Shown here piece by piece: positions 1 to 4,920 of a stretch of DNA of 5,369 bases (position 1 is its first letter; every line of letters begins with the position of its first letter). Position numbers and translations under genes: made by a program. This DNA is from Clostridia bacterium (lineage in GTDB: Bacteria; Bacillota_A; Clostridia; Christensenellales; Aristaeellaceae): positions 1 through 5,369 of the forward strand of contig JAFUPO010000343.1 of the NCBI GenBank assembly GCA_017481185.1, written 5' to 3'. The notes beneath the pieces were generated by a model. That model had not been told where the DNA came from. It saw only the letters and a program-made list of their open reading frames with translations, and ran no database searches.

Positions 1-29
1 TATGTTCATTATAATCCTAAGGGGTGACC

Positions 30-59
30 TTGACAAGGGAAATCCCTCTTCCTTATAAT
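30..59 (+). promoter_or_regulatory. Consensus sigma-A promoter of the DUF1934 gene
   Basis: A perfect -35 box TTGACA (30-35) and a perfect -10 box TATAAT (54-59) are separated by 18 bp. Transcription should start near base 66, giving a leader of only about 16 bases before the ATG at 82. The spacer holds an inverted repeat, AGGGA-AA-TCCCT (36-47), which could be a repressor site, although that is inference. A second TATAAT-like string at 10-15 may be another -10 box whose -35 lies outside the window. Confidence 0.85.
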
Positions 60-66
60 GAAAGAA

Positions 67-72
67 AAGGAG
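67..72 (+). promoter_or_regulatory. Ribosome binding site fixing the DUF1934 start
   Basis: AAGGAG lies nine bases before the ATG at 82. The in-frame ATG at 58 overlaps the -10 box and would lie upstream of the predicted transcript start, so 82 is the supported start. Confidence 0.8.
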
Positions 73-81
73 TGGAAGCCC

Positions 82-513
82 ATGAGCAGAGTGCTTGTAT
101 CCATTACCGGCCAGGCCCAGGCCCTGGGGCAGACCGCCGATGAGATTCGCTTGATGACCACCGGAACCCTGACCCCCACCCTGACGGGGTATCAATTGGA
201 TTATCAGGAAAGCCAGCCCGACGGCACCAGCGTGCAGGACATCCGCCTGGAGATGACCCCCACCCGGGTGACCATGACCCGCACGGGGGAGTATGGCTCC
301 ACCATGGTTTTTGAAAAGGGCCGCCAGTTTGAGGGCGTGTACCACACCCCCTTTGGGGAGATGGATCTGGCGGTGTTTCCCACCAAGGTAAGGGTGGAAA
401 TGGGTGAGGAAGCTGGCAAAATTCACTTGCAGTATCAGCTGAACTTTCAGGGCAGCATTGCTACCATGAACGACCTGACCGTGCAATACCGCAAAAGCAG
501 GCGGCAATCGTGA
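82..513 (+). CDS. DUF1934 domain-containing protein (YwiB-like)
   Basis: This 143-residue protein matches from memory the DUF1934 family of Firmicutes, represented by Bacillus subtilis YwiB. The family is thought to form a small cytoplasmic beta-barrel related to lipocalins, and its function is unknown. The sequence shows the family pattern: an N-terminal VLVSITG strand, EIRLMTTGTL (residues 21-30), YQLDYQES (37-44), a central run of short amphipathic strands with STMVFEKG (73-80), a YHTPFGEMDL segment (87-96) and a final HLQYQLNF strand (115-122). The length is typical, and there is no signal peptide or membrane segment. The ATG at 82 is chosen over one at 58, which sits in the -10 box. The stop overlaps the next start by four bases, so the two genes are probably cotranscribed and translationally coupled. 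Confidence 0.8.
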   Translation: MSRVLVSITGQAQALGQTADEIRLMTTGTLTPTLTGYQLDYQESQPDGTSVQDIRLEMTPTRVTMTRTGEYGSTMVFEKGRQFEGVYHTPFGEMDLAVFPTKVRVEMGEEAGKIHLQYQLNFQGSIATMNDLTVQYRKSRRQS

Positions 514-974
514 CAAGGCTGCAAGCGCTAAGGGAGGAGATTGCCCGGCTGATGGGCAGCCGCCCCTCCTTAAAGCGGGCCCGGCAAAAGGACTTTTTGC
601 TGGTGATGTTCGGCCCTGACAGCGCCGCCCCCCTGGAGGCGGCGGGGTATGAGGTGATCCCCTTGGGGGACAGGCGCTGGGGCATTGAGCCGCCCAGGGC
701 CTTTTACCAATGGAAAGGGGTCGGCCCGGCGCCCGCCTGGCAGCCCGGCTATGGCTATCAATTATACCGAATGGTGAAAAGCCACCCCCAGGATGACAGC
801 CTGGAGGCGGCGCGGGCGCTGGCAAAGGCCATTGAGGCTGGGGAGGCGGAGGCTTGCTGCCGCCAGCTGATGATTGCCTGCGCCCAGCGGCTGCGCCAGC
901 ACCGGCCCCTGCCGGGGCACTTGGAGCCGTGGCTGATGGAGCATTTAGAGGGAAGAACTAAGAGTGCAGAGTGA
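510..974 (+). CDS. Hypothetical protein of 154 residues
   Basis: I do not recognise this protein. Translation starts at a GTG that overlaps the upstream stop codon as GTGA, the classic coupling arrangement, with a weak upstream AGGCGG. Residues 1-27 are charged and probably helical. Residues 28-60 look like an alpha/beta piece (DFLLVMFGP, then EVIPLGDRRWGIEP). Residues 61-92 are rich in Pro, Gly and aromatics (FYQWKG, WQPGYGYQLYR). Residues 97-148 look like two or three Ala/Leu-rich helices with a CC pair (116-117). There is no signal peptide or membrane span. The last residues (about 148-154) and the stop codon are encoded by the AGTG repeat array, so the C-terminus may have been altered when that array arose. 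Codon use and GC content resemble the neighbours, so the gene is probably real despite having no assignable function. Confidence 0.65.
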   Translation: MTRLQALREEIARLMGSRPSLKRARQKDFLLVMFGPDSAAPLEAAGYEVIPLGDRRWGIEPPRAFYQWKGVGPAPAWQPGYGYQLYRMVKSHPQDDSLEAARALAKAIEAGEAEACCRQLMIACAQRLRQHRPLPGHLEPWLMEHLEGRTKSAE

Positions 975-994
975 TGAGTGCAAAGTGAAGAGTT
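963..994 (+). repeat. 7-bp-period AGTG tandem array
   Basis: The tetramer AGTG recurs exactly every seven bases at 963, 970, 977 and 984, followed by an imperfect copy (AGTT) at 991. The three intervening bases vary (CAG, ATG, CAA, AAG). The array contains the TGA stop (972-974) of the upstream gene. Short-period arrays like this occur as dispersed non-coding repeats in Clostridia genomes. I recall similar strings but cannot confirm a family here. Confidence 0.7.
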
Positions 995-1047
995 TTAGTT
1001 TCTTATTTCCACCCGGAGGGGAATTGAACGAAGCGCATTGCCCCTTC

Positions 1048-1119
1048 GGGAACTGGGGTCCAGGGGGTCACCCCCTGGCGGGAACTGGGGTCCAGGGGCT
1101 CAGCCCCTGGCGGGCACTG
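1048..1119 (+). repeat. Two 32-bp direct repeats, each carrying a hairpin, plus a partial third
   Basis: Unit 1 (1048-1079) and unit 2 (1080-1111) are head-to-tail copies that match at 30 of 32 bases. The first eight bases of a third copy (1112-1119, 7 of 8 matching) follow. Each unit holds a stem of eight base pairs with loop TCA (1060-1078 and 1092-1110). The only two differences between units are the innermost pair, G-C in the first and C-G in the second, so pairing is kept. No U-tract follows, so neither hairpin is a typical intrinsic terminator. They resemble REP- or MITE-like dispersed palindromes. The whole gap 975-1213 seems to hold only such non-coding material, and I see no convincing promoter in it. 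Confidence 0.75.
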
Positions 1120-1185
1120 CGTCGATTGAGGCTGCGGAGAGTGATGCGCCGGCCCTTTGGCGCCGTGCTGCGGAACGAAGGGTAT

Positions 1186-1201
1186 TTCTTTTGCAAAAGA
1201 A
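1186..1201. repeat. 16-bp perfect palindrome next to the hydrolase ribosome binding site
   Basis: TTCTTTTGCAAAAGAA is a perfect inverted repeat. Its right end supplies the first two A bases of the AAGGAGG site at 1200-1206. It may be the end of the dispersed repeat cluster that fills the preceding gap, or a protein-binding operator. As RNA it would be a weak AU hairpin that leaves GGAGG accessible. Confidence 0.5.
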
Positions 1202-1206
1202 GGAGG
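1200..1206 (+). promoter_or_regulatory. Ribosome binding site fixing the MBL-fold hydrolase start
   Basis: AAGGAGG lies seven bases upstream of the ATG at 1214. This excludes the earlier in-frame ATG at 1157, which would add 19 residues read from repeat-like DNA. Confidence 0.85.
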
Positions 1207-1213
1207 TTGCTAT

Positions 1214-1855
1214 ATGCTGATCCGCTACTATGGTCATTCCATGTTTCAATTGGAAAGCGCCCAGGGGTACCGCATTGTGACCGACCCTTTTGACCCTACG
1301 GTGGGGTATCCCATGCGGGAGATCAAGGCGGAGGCGGTAACGGTGAGCCACGGCCATTTTGACCACAGCTACACCGCCAGCTGCCCGGCGGCGAAGGTGC
1401 TGGATGCCGCTGGGGACTGGTCCCTGGCTCCGGGGGTGTGCCTGCGCACGGTGAACAGCTTCCACGATGAGGTTCAGGGGCAAAAGCGAGGCCCAAACCT
1501 GATCTTCGTGTATGAGGTCGACGGCCTGCGGCTGTGCCATTTGGGAGATCTGGGCCATGAACTGGATGCGGCGACCCTTGAGGCCATCGGCCCTGTGGAC
1601 CTTTTGATGCTGCCCATTGGCGGCACCTACACGGTGGATTCCCAAACCGCATGGAAGGTGGCCCAGGCCCTGGGGCCTAAGGTAATATTGCCCATGCACT
1701 ATAAAACAAGGGTCAATGCCGATTGGGCCATTGCCGATCCCGGTGAATTCAAGGCCCTGGCCGGGGAAGGCCGGGGGCCCTGCCCCCTTTTGCGGGTGAC
1801 CCAGGAGGATGTTGGCTGCTGCGCGCCCATCGTGTGGATGGCCTGGGAAGCTTGA
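1214..1855 (+). CDS. MBL-fold metal-dependent hydrolase (UlaG/UPF0173-like)
   Basis: This 213-residue protein belongs to the metallo-beta-lactamase superfamily, in the small UlaG/UPF0173-like branch. Such proteins are cytoplasmic, bind one or two divalent metals (Zn or Mn) and hydrolyse small ester, lactone or phosphodiester bonds. The substrate cannot be told here. Visible features are the GHSMF N-terminal strand (7-11), DPF (24-26), the HxHxDH metal motif as H46-G-H48-F-D50-H51, an SFHD turn with H84, RGPN (92-95), HLGDLGH with H109, D112 and H115, LPIGG (133-137) and the terminal metal-ligand region PMHYKT with H162. All expected ligand regions are present and the length is normal, so it should be active. 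It follows a repeat-filled gap with no clear promoter of its own and may depend on read-through from upstream. The TGA stop overlaps the -35 box of the next promoter. Confidence 0.88.
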   Translation: MLIRYYGHSMFQLESAQGYRIVTDPFDPTVGYPMREIKAEAVTVSHGHFDHSYTASCPAAKVLDAAGDWSLAPGVCLRTVNSFHDEVQGQKRGPNLIFVYEVDGLRLCHLGDLGHELDAATLEAIGPVDLLMLPIGGTYTVDSQTAWKVAQALGPKVILPMHYKTRVNADWAIADPGEFKALAGEGRGPCPLLRVTQEDVGCCAPIVWMAWEA

Positions 1856-1879
1856 CAATTGAGCCGCCGTCAGTACAAT
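1852..1879 (+). promoter_or_regulatory. Sigma-A promoter of the E2-like gene, nested in the upstream stop and terminator
   Basis: TTGACA (1852-1857) and TACAAT (1874-1879) are separated by 16 bp. The -35 box includes the TGA stop of the hydrolase gene (1853-1855), and the -10 box lies within the loop of the hydrolase terminator. Transcription should start near 1886, leaving a leader of about 83 bases before the ATG at 1969. Confidence 0.75.
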
Positions 1880-1900
1880 AGTAATGATGGGCGGCTTTTT
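1862..1900 (+). terminator. Intrinsic terminator of the hydrolase gene
   Basis: AGCCGCC (1862-1868) pairs with GGCGGCT (1890-1896), and a T-run follows directly (1896-1900). The stem is seven base pairs and the loop is unusually long at 21 bases. RNA started from the nested promoter begins inside the loop, lacks the left arm, and so should not terminate here. Confidence 0.6.
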
Positions 1901-1952
1901 ATTTACCATTTCTTTGCTATCTTTTTTACATTCACCGCCCAAGGCCGACAAA

Positions 1953-1960
1953 AGAGAGGA
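1953..1960 (+). promoter_or_regulatory. Ribosome binding site fixing the E2-like start
   Basis: AGAGAGGA ends at 1960, eight bases before the ATG at 1969. The in-frame ATG at 1960 abuts this site with no spacer, so 1969 is favoured. Confidence 0.65.
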
Positions 1961-1968
1961 TGAATGCG

Positions 1969-2889
1969 ATGTTTGGACGCAGACCCGATGGCCGCCGGGT
2001 GAAAAACATGGATCCCATGGTGCAGATCACCCCCTACCTGATGCCCCAGCGGGTGGACGCGCAGGTGGTTCTTTTGAAAAAGCTGGATTACGAGGTCATG
2101 TCCCGCTCCGTGGCTCAAAAGAACGCAGAGGGTGTGAAGATCACCTTTATGCACATTTTGATGGCCGCCTATGAGCGTGGCGTCAGCCAGGTGCCGGAGG
2201 CTAACCGCTTTGTGGTGAACAAGCAGGTGTTTTCCCGCACGGAATTGACCAGCTCTGTGACCATCCTGCGGGACACTAAGGACGGCTCGGTGGAGGAAAC
2301 CACCTGCAAGGTGTTTTTTGATCCCTCCGATACCATTTACGACGTGGCCGCCCGGGTGGGCAAAATAACCGAGGAGAACCGCTCCACCGATTCGGACGAC
2401 GCGACGCTTAAGCTGGCCAAAACGGTCATGTCCATTCCCCTGCTGCCCAACATCGTGGTGGGCCTGGCCAAGCTGCTGGACCGCTACGGCCTTCTGCCCA
2501 AGGTGGTGTTGGATATGCTGCCCTTCCACACGGGGCTGTTTGTGGCCAACATGGCCTCCATCGGCATGAACGCCGTGTATCACCACATTTACAACTTTGG
2601 CAACACCACCCTGTTTATGGGTATGGGCCGGGTGGAGCGTGAGGTGGTGATGGATCCCAAGGGCAATGTGCGCAACAAGCGGATCATGCCCGTGGGCATC
2701 TGCGCGGACGAGCGGGTCTGCGCCGGGGCGGTGTTCGGCCAGCTCTTTCAGGTGATGCTGGACCATTTGAAGCACCCGGAAAAGCTGGAGCTGCCCCCGG
2801 AAAAGGTGGTTTACGACCCCGGCTGCGAGTATCATGTGGCCAAGCCTGAAAACGTGTTTGTGCCTGAAAAGGAAACGGTCAGCGCGTAA
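1969..2889 (+). CDS. Stand-alone 2-oxo acid dehydrogenase E2 catalytic-domain-like protein
   Basis: This 306-residue protein resembles the acyltransferase core of E2 subunits (2-oxoacid_dh family, CAT-like fold). There are no lipoyl or E3-binding domains upstream and no E1 or E3 genes nearby, so a classical dehydrogenase complex is unlikely. Landmarks are RRPDGRR (4-10), DPMVQITPYLMPQRVDAQV (15-33), ITFMHILMAAY (58-68), NRFVVN (79-84), FDPSDTIYDV (117-126), FHTGLFVANMASIG (186-199), HHIYNFG (205-211) and DERVCAG (247-253) followed by a helix ending HPEKLELPPE. The last motif aligns with the E2 active site DHRxxDG. His is replaced by Glu248 and Asp by Ala252, and the Ser usually before the conserved Asn is Ala193. 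I recall Glu at the His position in related stand-alone clostridial proteins. Acyltransfer by the classical mechanism is therefore doubtful. The role is unknown. It has its own promoter and a strong terminator. Confidence 0.75.
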   Translation: MFGRRPDGRRVKNMDPMVQITPYLMPQRVDAQVVLLKKLDYEVMSRSVAQKNAEGVKITFMHILMAAYERGVSQVPEANRFVVNKQVFSRTELTSSVTILRDTKDGSVEETTCKVFFDPSDTIYDVAARVGKITEENRSTDSDDATLKLAKTVMSIPLLPNIVVGLAKLLDRYGLLPKVVLDMLPFHTGLFVANMASIGMNAVYHHIYNFGNTTLFMGMGRVEREVVMDPKGNVRNKRIMPVGICADERVCAGAVFGQLFQVMLDHLKHPEKLELPPEKVVYDPGCEYHVAKPENVFVPEKETVSA

Positions 2890-2892
2890 AGC

Positions 2893-2929
2893 AAAAGCCC
2901 TCCTTCCATCTGATGGAAGGAGGGCTTTT
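2893..2929. terminator. Strong bidirectional intrinsic terminator
   Basis: A 17-bp perfect stem (2893-2909 with 2913-2929) closes a CTG loop. It has an AAAA run on the left and TTTT on the right, so it works on either strand. It sits in the 52-base gap between the convergent E2-like and dehydrogenase genes and should end both transcripts. Confidence 0.92.
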
Positions 2930-2941
2930 AACGTGAGGGGG

Positions 2942-3745
2942 TTAATTTTTTCGGGGCAGGGCCTTGCGGATGCCGGTGCAGCCGCAGTCGCCCAAGAGGG
3001 TGAGGGCGTTGATGGAGGAGGCGCCGTCAGACAGCAGCCACACGATGGCCTGGGCACATTCCCAGGGCCGCAGGATGGTTCCCCGGGGGTTGCCGCACAG
3101 GGCAGCCTCATCGGTTTTGAGGCGCTCGCCGTGCATCTGCTCCATCATGGGGGTCAGCACCATGGTGGGGGCGTAGCCGTTGATGCGGATGCCCTGGGTG
3201 CCGTATTCAGCGGCCACGGCCTTGATCATGCCGGTTACAGCGTGCTTGCTGGTGGCATACGCCCCCTGGTACACGCTGGCCATGAAGGCCTGGATGGAGG
3301 ACACCTCCACGATGGCATAGCCTTCGCCGCCCTGCTTGACCATCTGCCCCAATTCCGCCTGCAAAAGCCACCAGTGGCCCTTTAGGTTGGTGTTTAGCAC
3401 ATTGTCGCGGAAGTCGTCGTCGTACTCGTGGAAGGGCACGCCGCCCTTGCCGCCGCTGATGCCGCACACGTTGGCAGCGTAGTCGATGCGGCCGTAGAGC
3501 TCCACGGTTTTTGCTACGCTGGCAAGGACCTCTTCTTTTTTGCGCACATCGCAGCGGATGAAGGCCACGTTGTAGCCCTTGGCCTTGAATTCAGCCAGGG
3601 CCTTGTGGCCCACCTCCTCGTTATAGTCGGCAATGAGAATATTGGCGCCGGATTCGCCCAGCAGGTCAGTAACTGCGTAGCCGATGCCCGCAGCGCCGCC
3701 GGCCACTAAAACGGATTTGCCCGTAAAATCATACGCAACGTTCAT
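2942..3745 (-). CDS. SDR family NAD(P)-dependent oxidoreductase
   Basis: This 267-residue cytoplasmic classical short-chain dehydrogenase/reductase would interconvert an alcohol and a ketone using a nicotinamide cofactor; the substrate is unknown. The Rossmann glycine motif is VAGGAAGIG (14-22). Asp40 ends strand beta-2 (LIAD), which favours NAD over NADP. CDV (65-67) contacts the adenine region, and N120 (NTNLKG) is the structural or catalytic Asn. The catalytic set is complete: S150 (VSS), Y163 and K167 (YATSK). RINGYAPTMVLTPM (187-200) is the cofactor-closing PG-type segment. Two parts are atypical. The usual NNAG is A-N-V-C-G (91-95), and the usual C-terminal VDGG is LGDCGC (251-256) with two cysteines. 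The ATG is preceded by TGGAGGT (plus-strand 3753-3759) at a seven-base spacing. The gene is divergent from the LysR gene, its likely regulator. Confidence 0.88.
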   Translation of the reverse strand: MNVAYDFTGKSVLVAGGAAGIGYAVTDLLGESGANILIADYNEEVGHKALAEFKAKGYNVAFIRCDVRKKEEVLASVAKTVELYGRIDYAANVCGISGGKGGVPFHEYDDDFRDNVLNTNLKGHWWLLQAELGQMVKQGGEGYAIVEVSSIQAFMASVYQGAYATSKHAVTGMIKAVAAEYGTQGIRINGYAPTMVLTPMMEQMHGERLKTDEAALCGNPRGTILRPWECAQAIVWLLSDGASSINALTLLGDCGCTGIRKALPRKN

Positions 3746-3807
3746 AAATGATACCTCCAGAAGGTGAAAATAAGGCAGACTTGTTTCATTGCATCATACA
3801 CAGGTCA

Positions 3808-3816
3808 AGTATACCA
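3808..3816 (-). promoter_or_regulatory. Candidate extended -10 promoter of the SDR gene
   Basis: Read on the minus strand, TGGTATACT is an extended -10 (TGn plus TATACT), with only a poor -35 upstream. That suits a gene needing an activator such as the divergent LysR protein. The transcript leader would be about 55 bases. This is moderate evidence from pattern alone. Confidence 0.45.
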
Positions 3817-3897
3817 TCGGGCGCTGCGCAAAGAGAAACGCAAGCTCCTTGTGGAATGAAAAGAATAACTTGATACGGGCCTGACCCCCGGCGAAAC

Positions 3898-3926
3898 TTG
3901 AAAACCCTGTCGAAAAATGGTATCAT
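3898..3926 (+). promoter_or_regulatory. Sigma-A promoter of the LysR-type gene
   Basis: TTGAAA (3898-3903) and TATCAT (3921-3926) are separated by 17 bp. The predicted start near 3933 falls at the edge of the ribosome binding site, so the leader would be only about 13 bases. The spacer between the divergent genes also carries three copies of ACTTGA: plus strand at 3868-3873 and 3896-3901, minus strand at 3805-3810. One overlaps this -35 box. Confidence 0.6.
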
Positions 3927-3930
3927 CGCC

Positions 3931-3938
3931 AAAGGAGG
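3931..3938 (+). promoter_or_regulatory. Ribosome binding site fixing the LysR start
   Basis: AAAGGAGG lies seven bases upstream of the ATG at 3946. A longer reading frame from 3898 would begin inside the promoter -35 box, so 3946 is the start. Confidence 0.85.
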
Positions 3939-3945
3939 CGTAAAA

Positions 3946-4839
3946 ATGGATACGAGAGTGTTGCAATACTGCGTGGAGCTATCACAGCACCTGAACTTTA
4001 CCAAGGTGGCTGAAAGCAACTTTATCACCCAGCAGGCCCTGAGCCAGGCCATCATTTCTTTGGAGAACCAATTGGGCTACAAGCTGTTCAGCCGCTCCAA
4101 CCGGTCTGTGAAGGTCACAGAGGCTGGCAAGGCCTTTATTGAAAAGGCAGCCCTGGGCCTTGACAGCATCAGCGAGGCGGTGGATGTGGGCCGCCTTTAC
4201 GCCGAAGGGGCCCAGGGTAGGATCGCCCTCTCCTTTACCGGCCCCTCTGCCGCGGCGGTTTTGCAAAAGCATATGCAGGGCTTTGCCATGACTCACCCTA
4301 ATGTGGCGGTGGAGCTGCGCAGCATGACCTATAAGGCGGCCTTTGGGGAGCTGGATGCCGGCATGATGGATCTGGCTTTTGTGCCCTATCTGGGCCAGCC
4401 CATCGATGAAAACATCTATCACATCAAAACCTTCCCCACGGGCTATTTGGTGGTGTGCGTCAACAAGGATCACCCGTTGGCCCAAAGGCCGGTGATCCAC
4501 CCCGCGGATCTGATGAACGAGGTTTTTATTACCACCAGCCACAACGATCGGCTGGATATACGCCAATTGATCGATGCGGATATTTACAGCTTTTTGGGCG
4601 GCACGCCTGCCCGCCGCCTTTTGGTTCATGATTCAGTATCCCAGCAGCTGATGGTATCGGCAGGGTATGGCTACGCCCTGGTTATGAACGGCTATCGGCC
4701 GCCCATCATGGATGAAAACATGGTTCTGCGGGAGGTGAAGGGCTCCCAGCACCGGCATCATGTGGCGCAGGTGTGGCGCAGGGATAACCACAATGCAGCC
4801 CTCTCCCTCTTTGCGCCGGATGAAAAAATTGAAAAATAA
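3946..4839 (+). CDS. LysR-type transcriptional regulator
   Basis: This 297-residue protein has the standard LysR layout and length. An N-terminal winged helix-turn-helix spans residues 1-60, with the recognition region FTKVAESNFITQQALSQAIISLENQLGYKLFSR-type pattern at 18-50 and the wing residues VKVTEAG at 55-61. A linker helix follows (62-90), then a two-lobed periplasmic-binding-like effector domain from about residue 91. In that domain GRIALSFTGPSA (91-102), LDAGMMDLAFV (136-146) and VSAGYGYALV (237-246) are the usual strand and turn landmarks. Such proteins act as tetramers that bind T-N11-A sites and respond to a small co-inducer. It is transcribed divergently from the SDR gene, the usual arrangement for a LysR protein and its target, and it may repress its own promoter. 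The effector cannot be told from the sequence. Confidence 0.93.
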   Translation: MDTRVLQYCVELSQHLNFTKVAESNFITQQALSQAIISLENQLGYKLFSRSNRSVKVTEAGKAFIEKAALGLDSISEAVDVGRLYAEGAQGRIALSFTGPSAAAVLQKHMQGFAMTHPNVAVELRSMTYKAAFGELDAGMMDLAFVPYLGQPIDENIYHIKTFPTGYLVVCVNKDHPLAQRPVIHPADLMNEVFITTSHNDRLDIRQLIDADIYSFLGGTPARRLLVHDSVSQQLMVSAGYGYALVMNGYRPPIMDENMVLREVKGSQHRHHVAQVWRRDNHNAALSLFAPDEKIEK

Positions 4840-4847
4840 TAACCAGC

Positions 4848-4884
4848 CAAGGCCCCCGAGGAAGCTCGGGGGCCTTGCCTTTTG
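4848..4884. terminator. Intrinsic terminator between the LysR and MFS genes
   Basis: A 13-bp perfect stem (4848-4860 with 4865-4877) closes a GAAG loop and is followed by CCTTTTG. It begins nine bases after the LysR stop. The T-run is short but the stem is very GC-rich. Read from the minus strand, the same hairpin is followed by a T-rich stretch, so it may also serve the convergent transporter gene. Confidence 0.8.
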
Positions 4885-4920
4885 TGGGGGGAAAAGGGAG
4901 GTAATGGAGGGGAGCCTGAA

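Noticed and set aside
1060..1110. Intrinsic terminators from the paired GC-rich hairpins
   Set aside because: No T-run follows either stem, so they lack the second element of an intrinsic terminator.
1048..1119. CRISPR array
   Set aside because: The two full units are directly adjacent with no unique spacers, and no cas genes are present.
964..1293. Plus-strand open frame of 109 codons through the repeat gap
   Set aside because: It begins in the AGTG array, is composed of hairpin-repeat translation, and runs out of frame into the hydrolase gene with no ribosome binding site of its own.
1100..1951. Minus-strand open frame of 283 codons across the hydrolase gene
   Set aside because: It is antisense to an MBL-fold gene with all its metal motifs, has a low-complexity His/Gln/Gly composition, and crosses the repeat region.
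1903..3111. Long minus-strand open frame of 402 codons covering the E2-like gene
   Set aside because: It is rich in His, Gly and Pro, lies opposite a recognised gene with its own promoter and binding site, and has no family resemblance. It is a shadow of a GC-rich gene.
2834..3385. Plus-strand open frame through the terminator and opposite the SDR gene
   Set aside because: It overlaps the terminator and is antisense to a complete SDR gene. Its similarity to a minus-strand peptide is simply the terminator palindrome read both ways.
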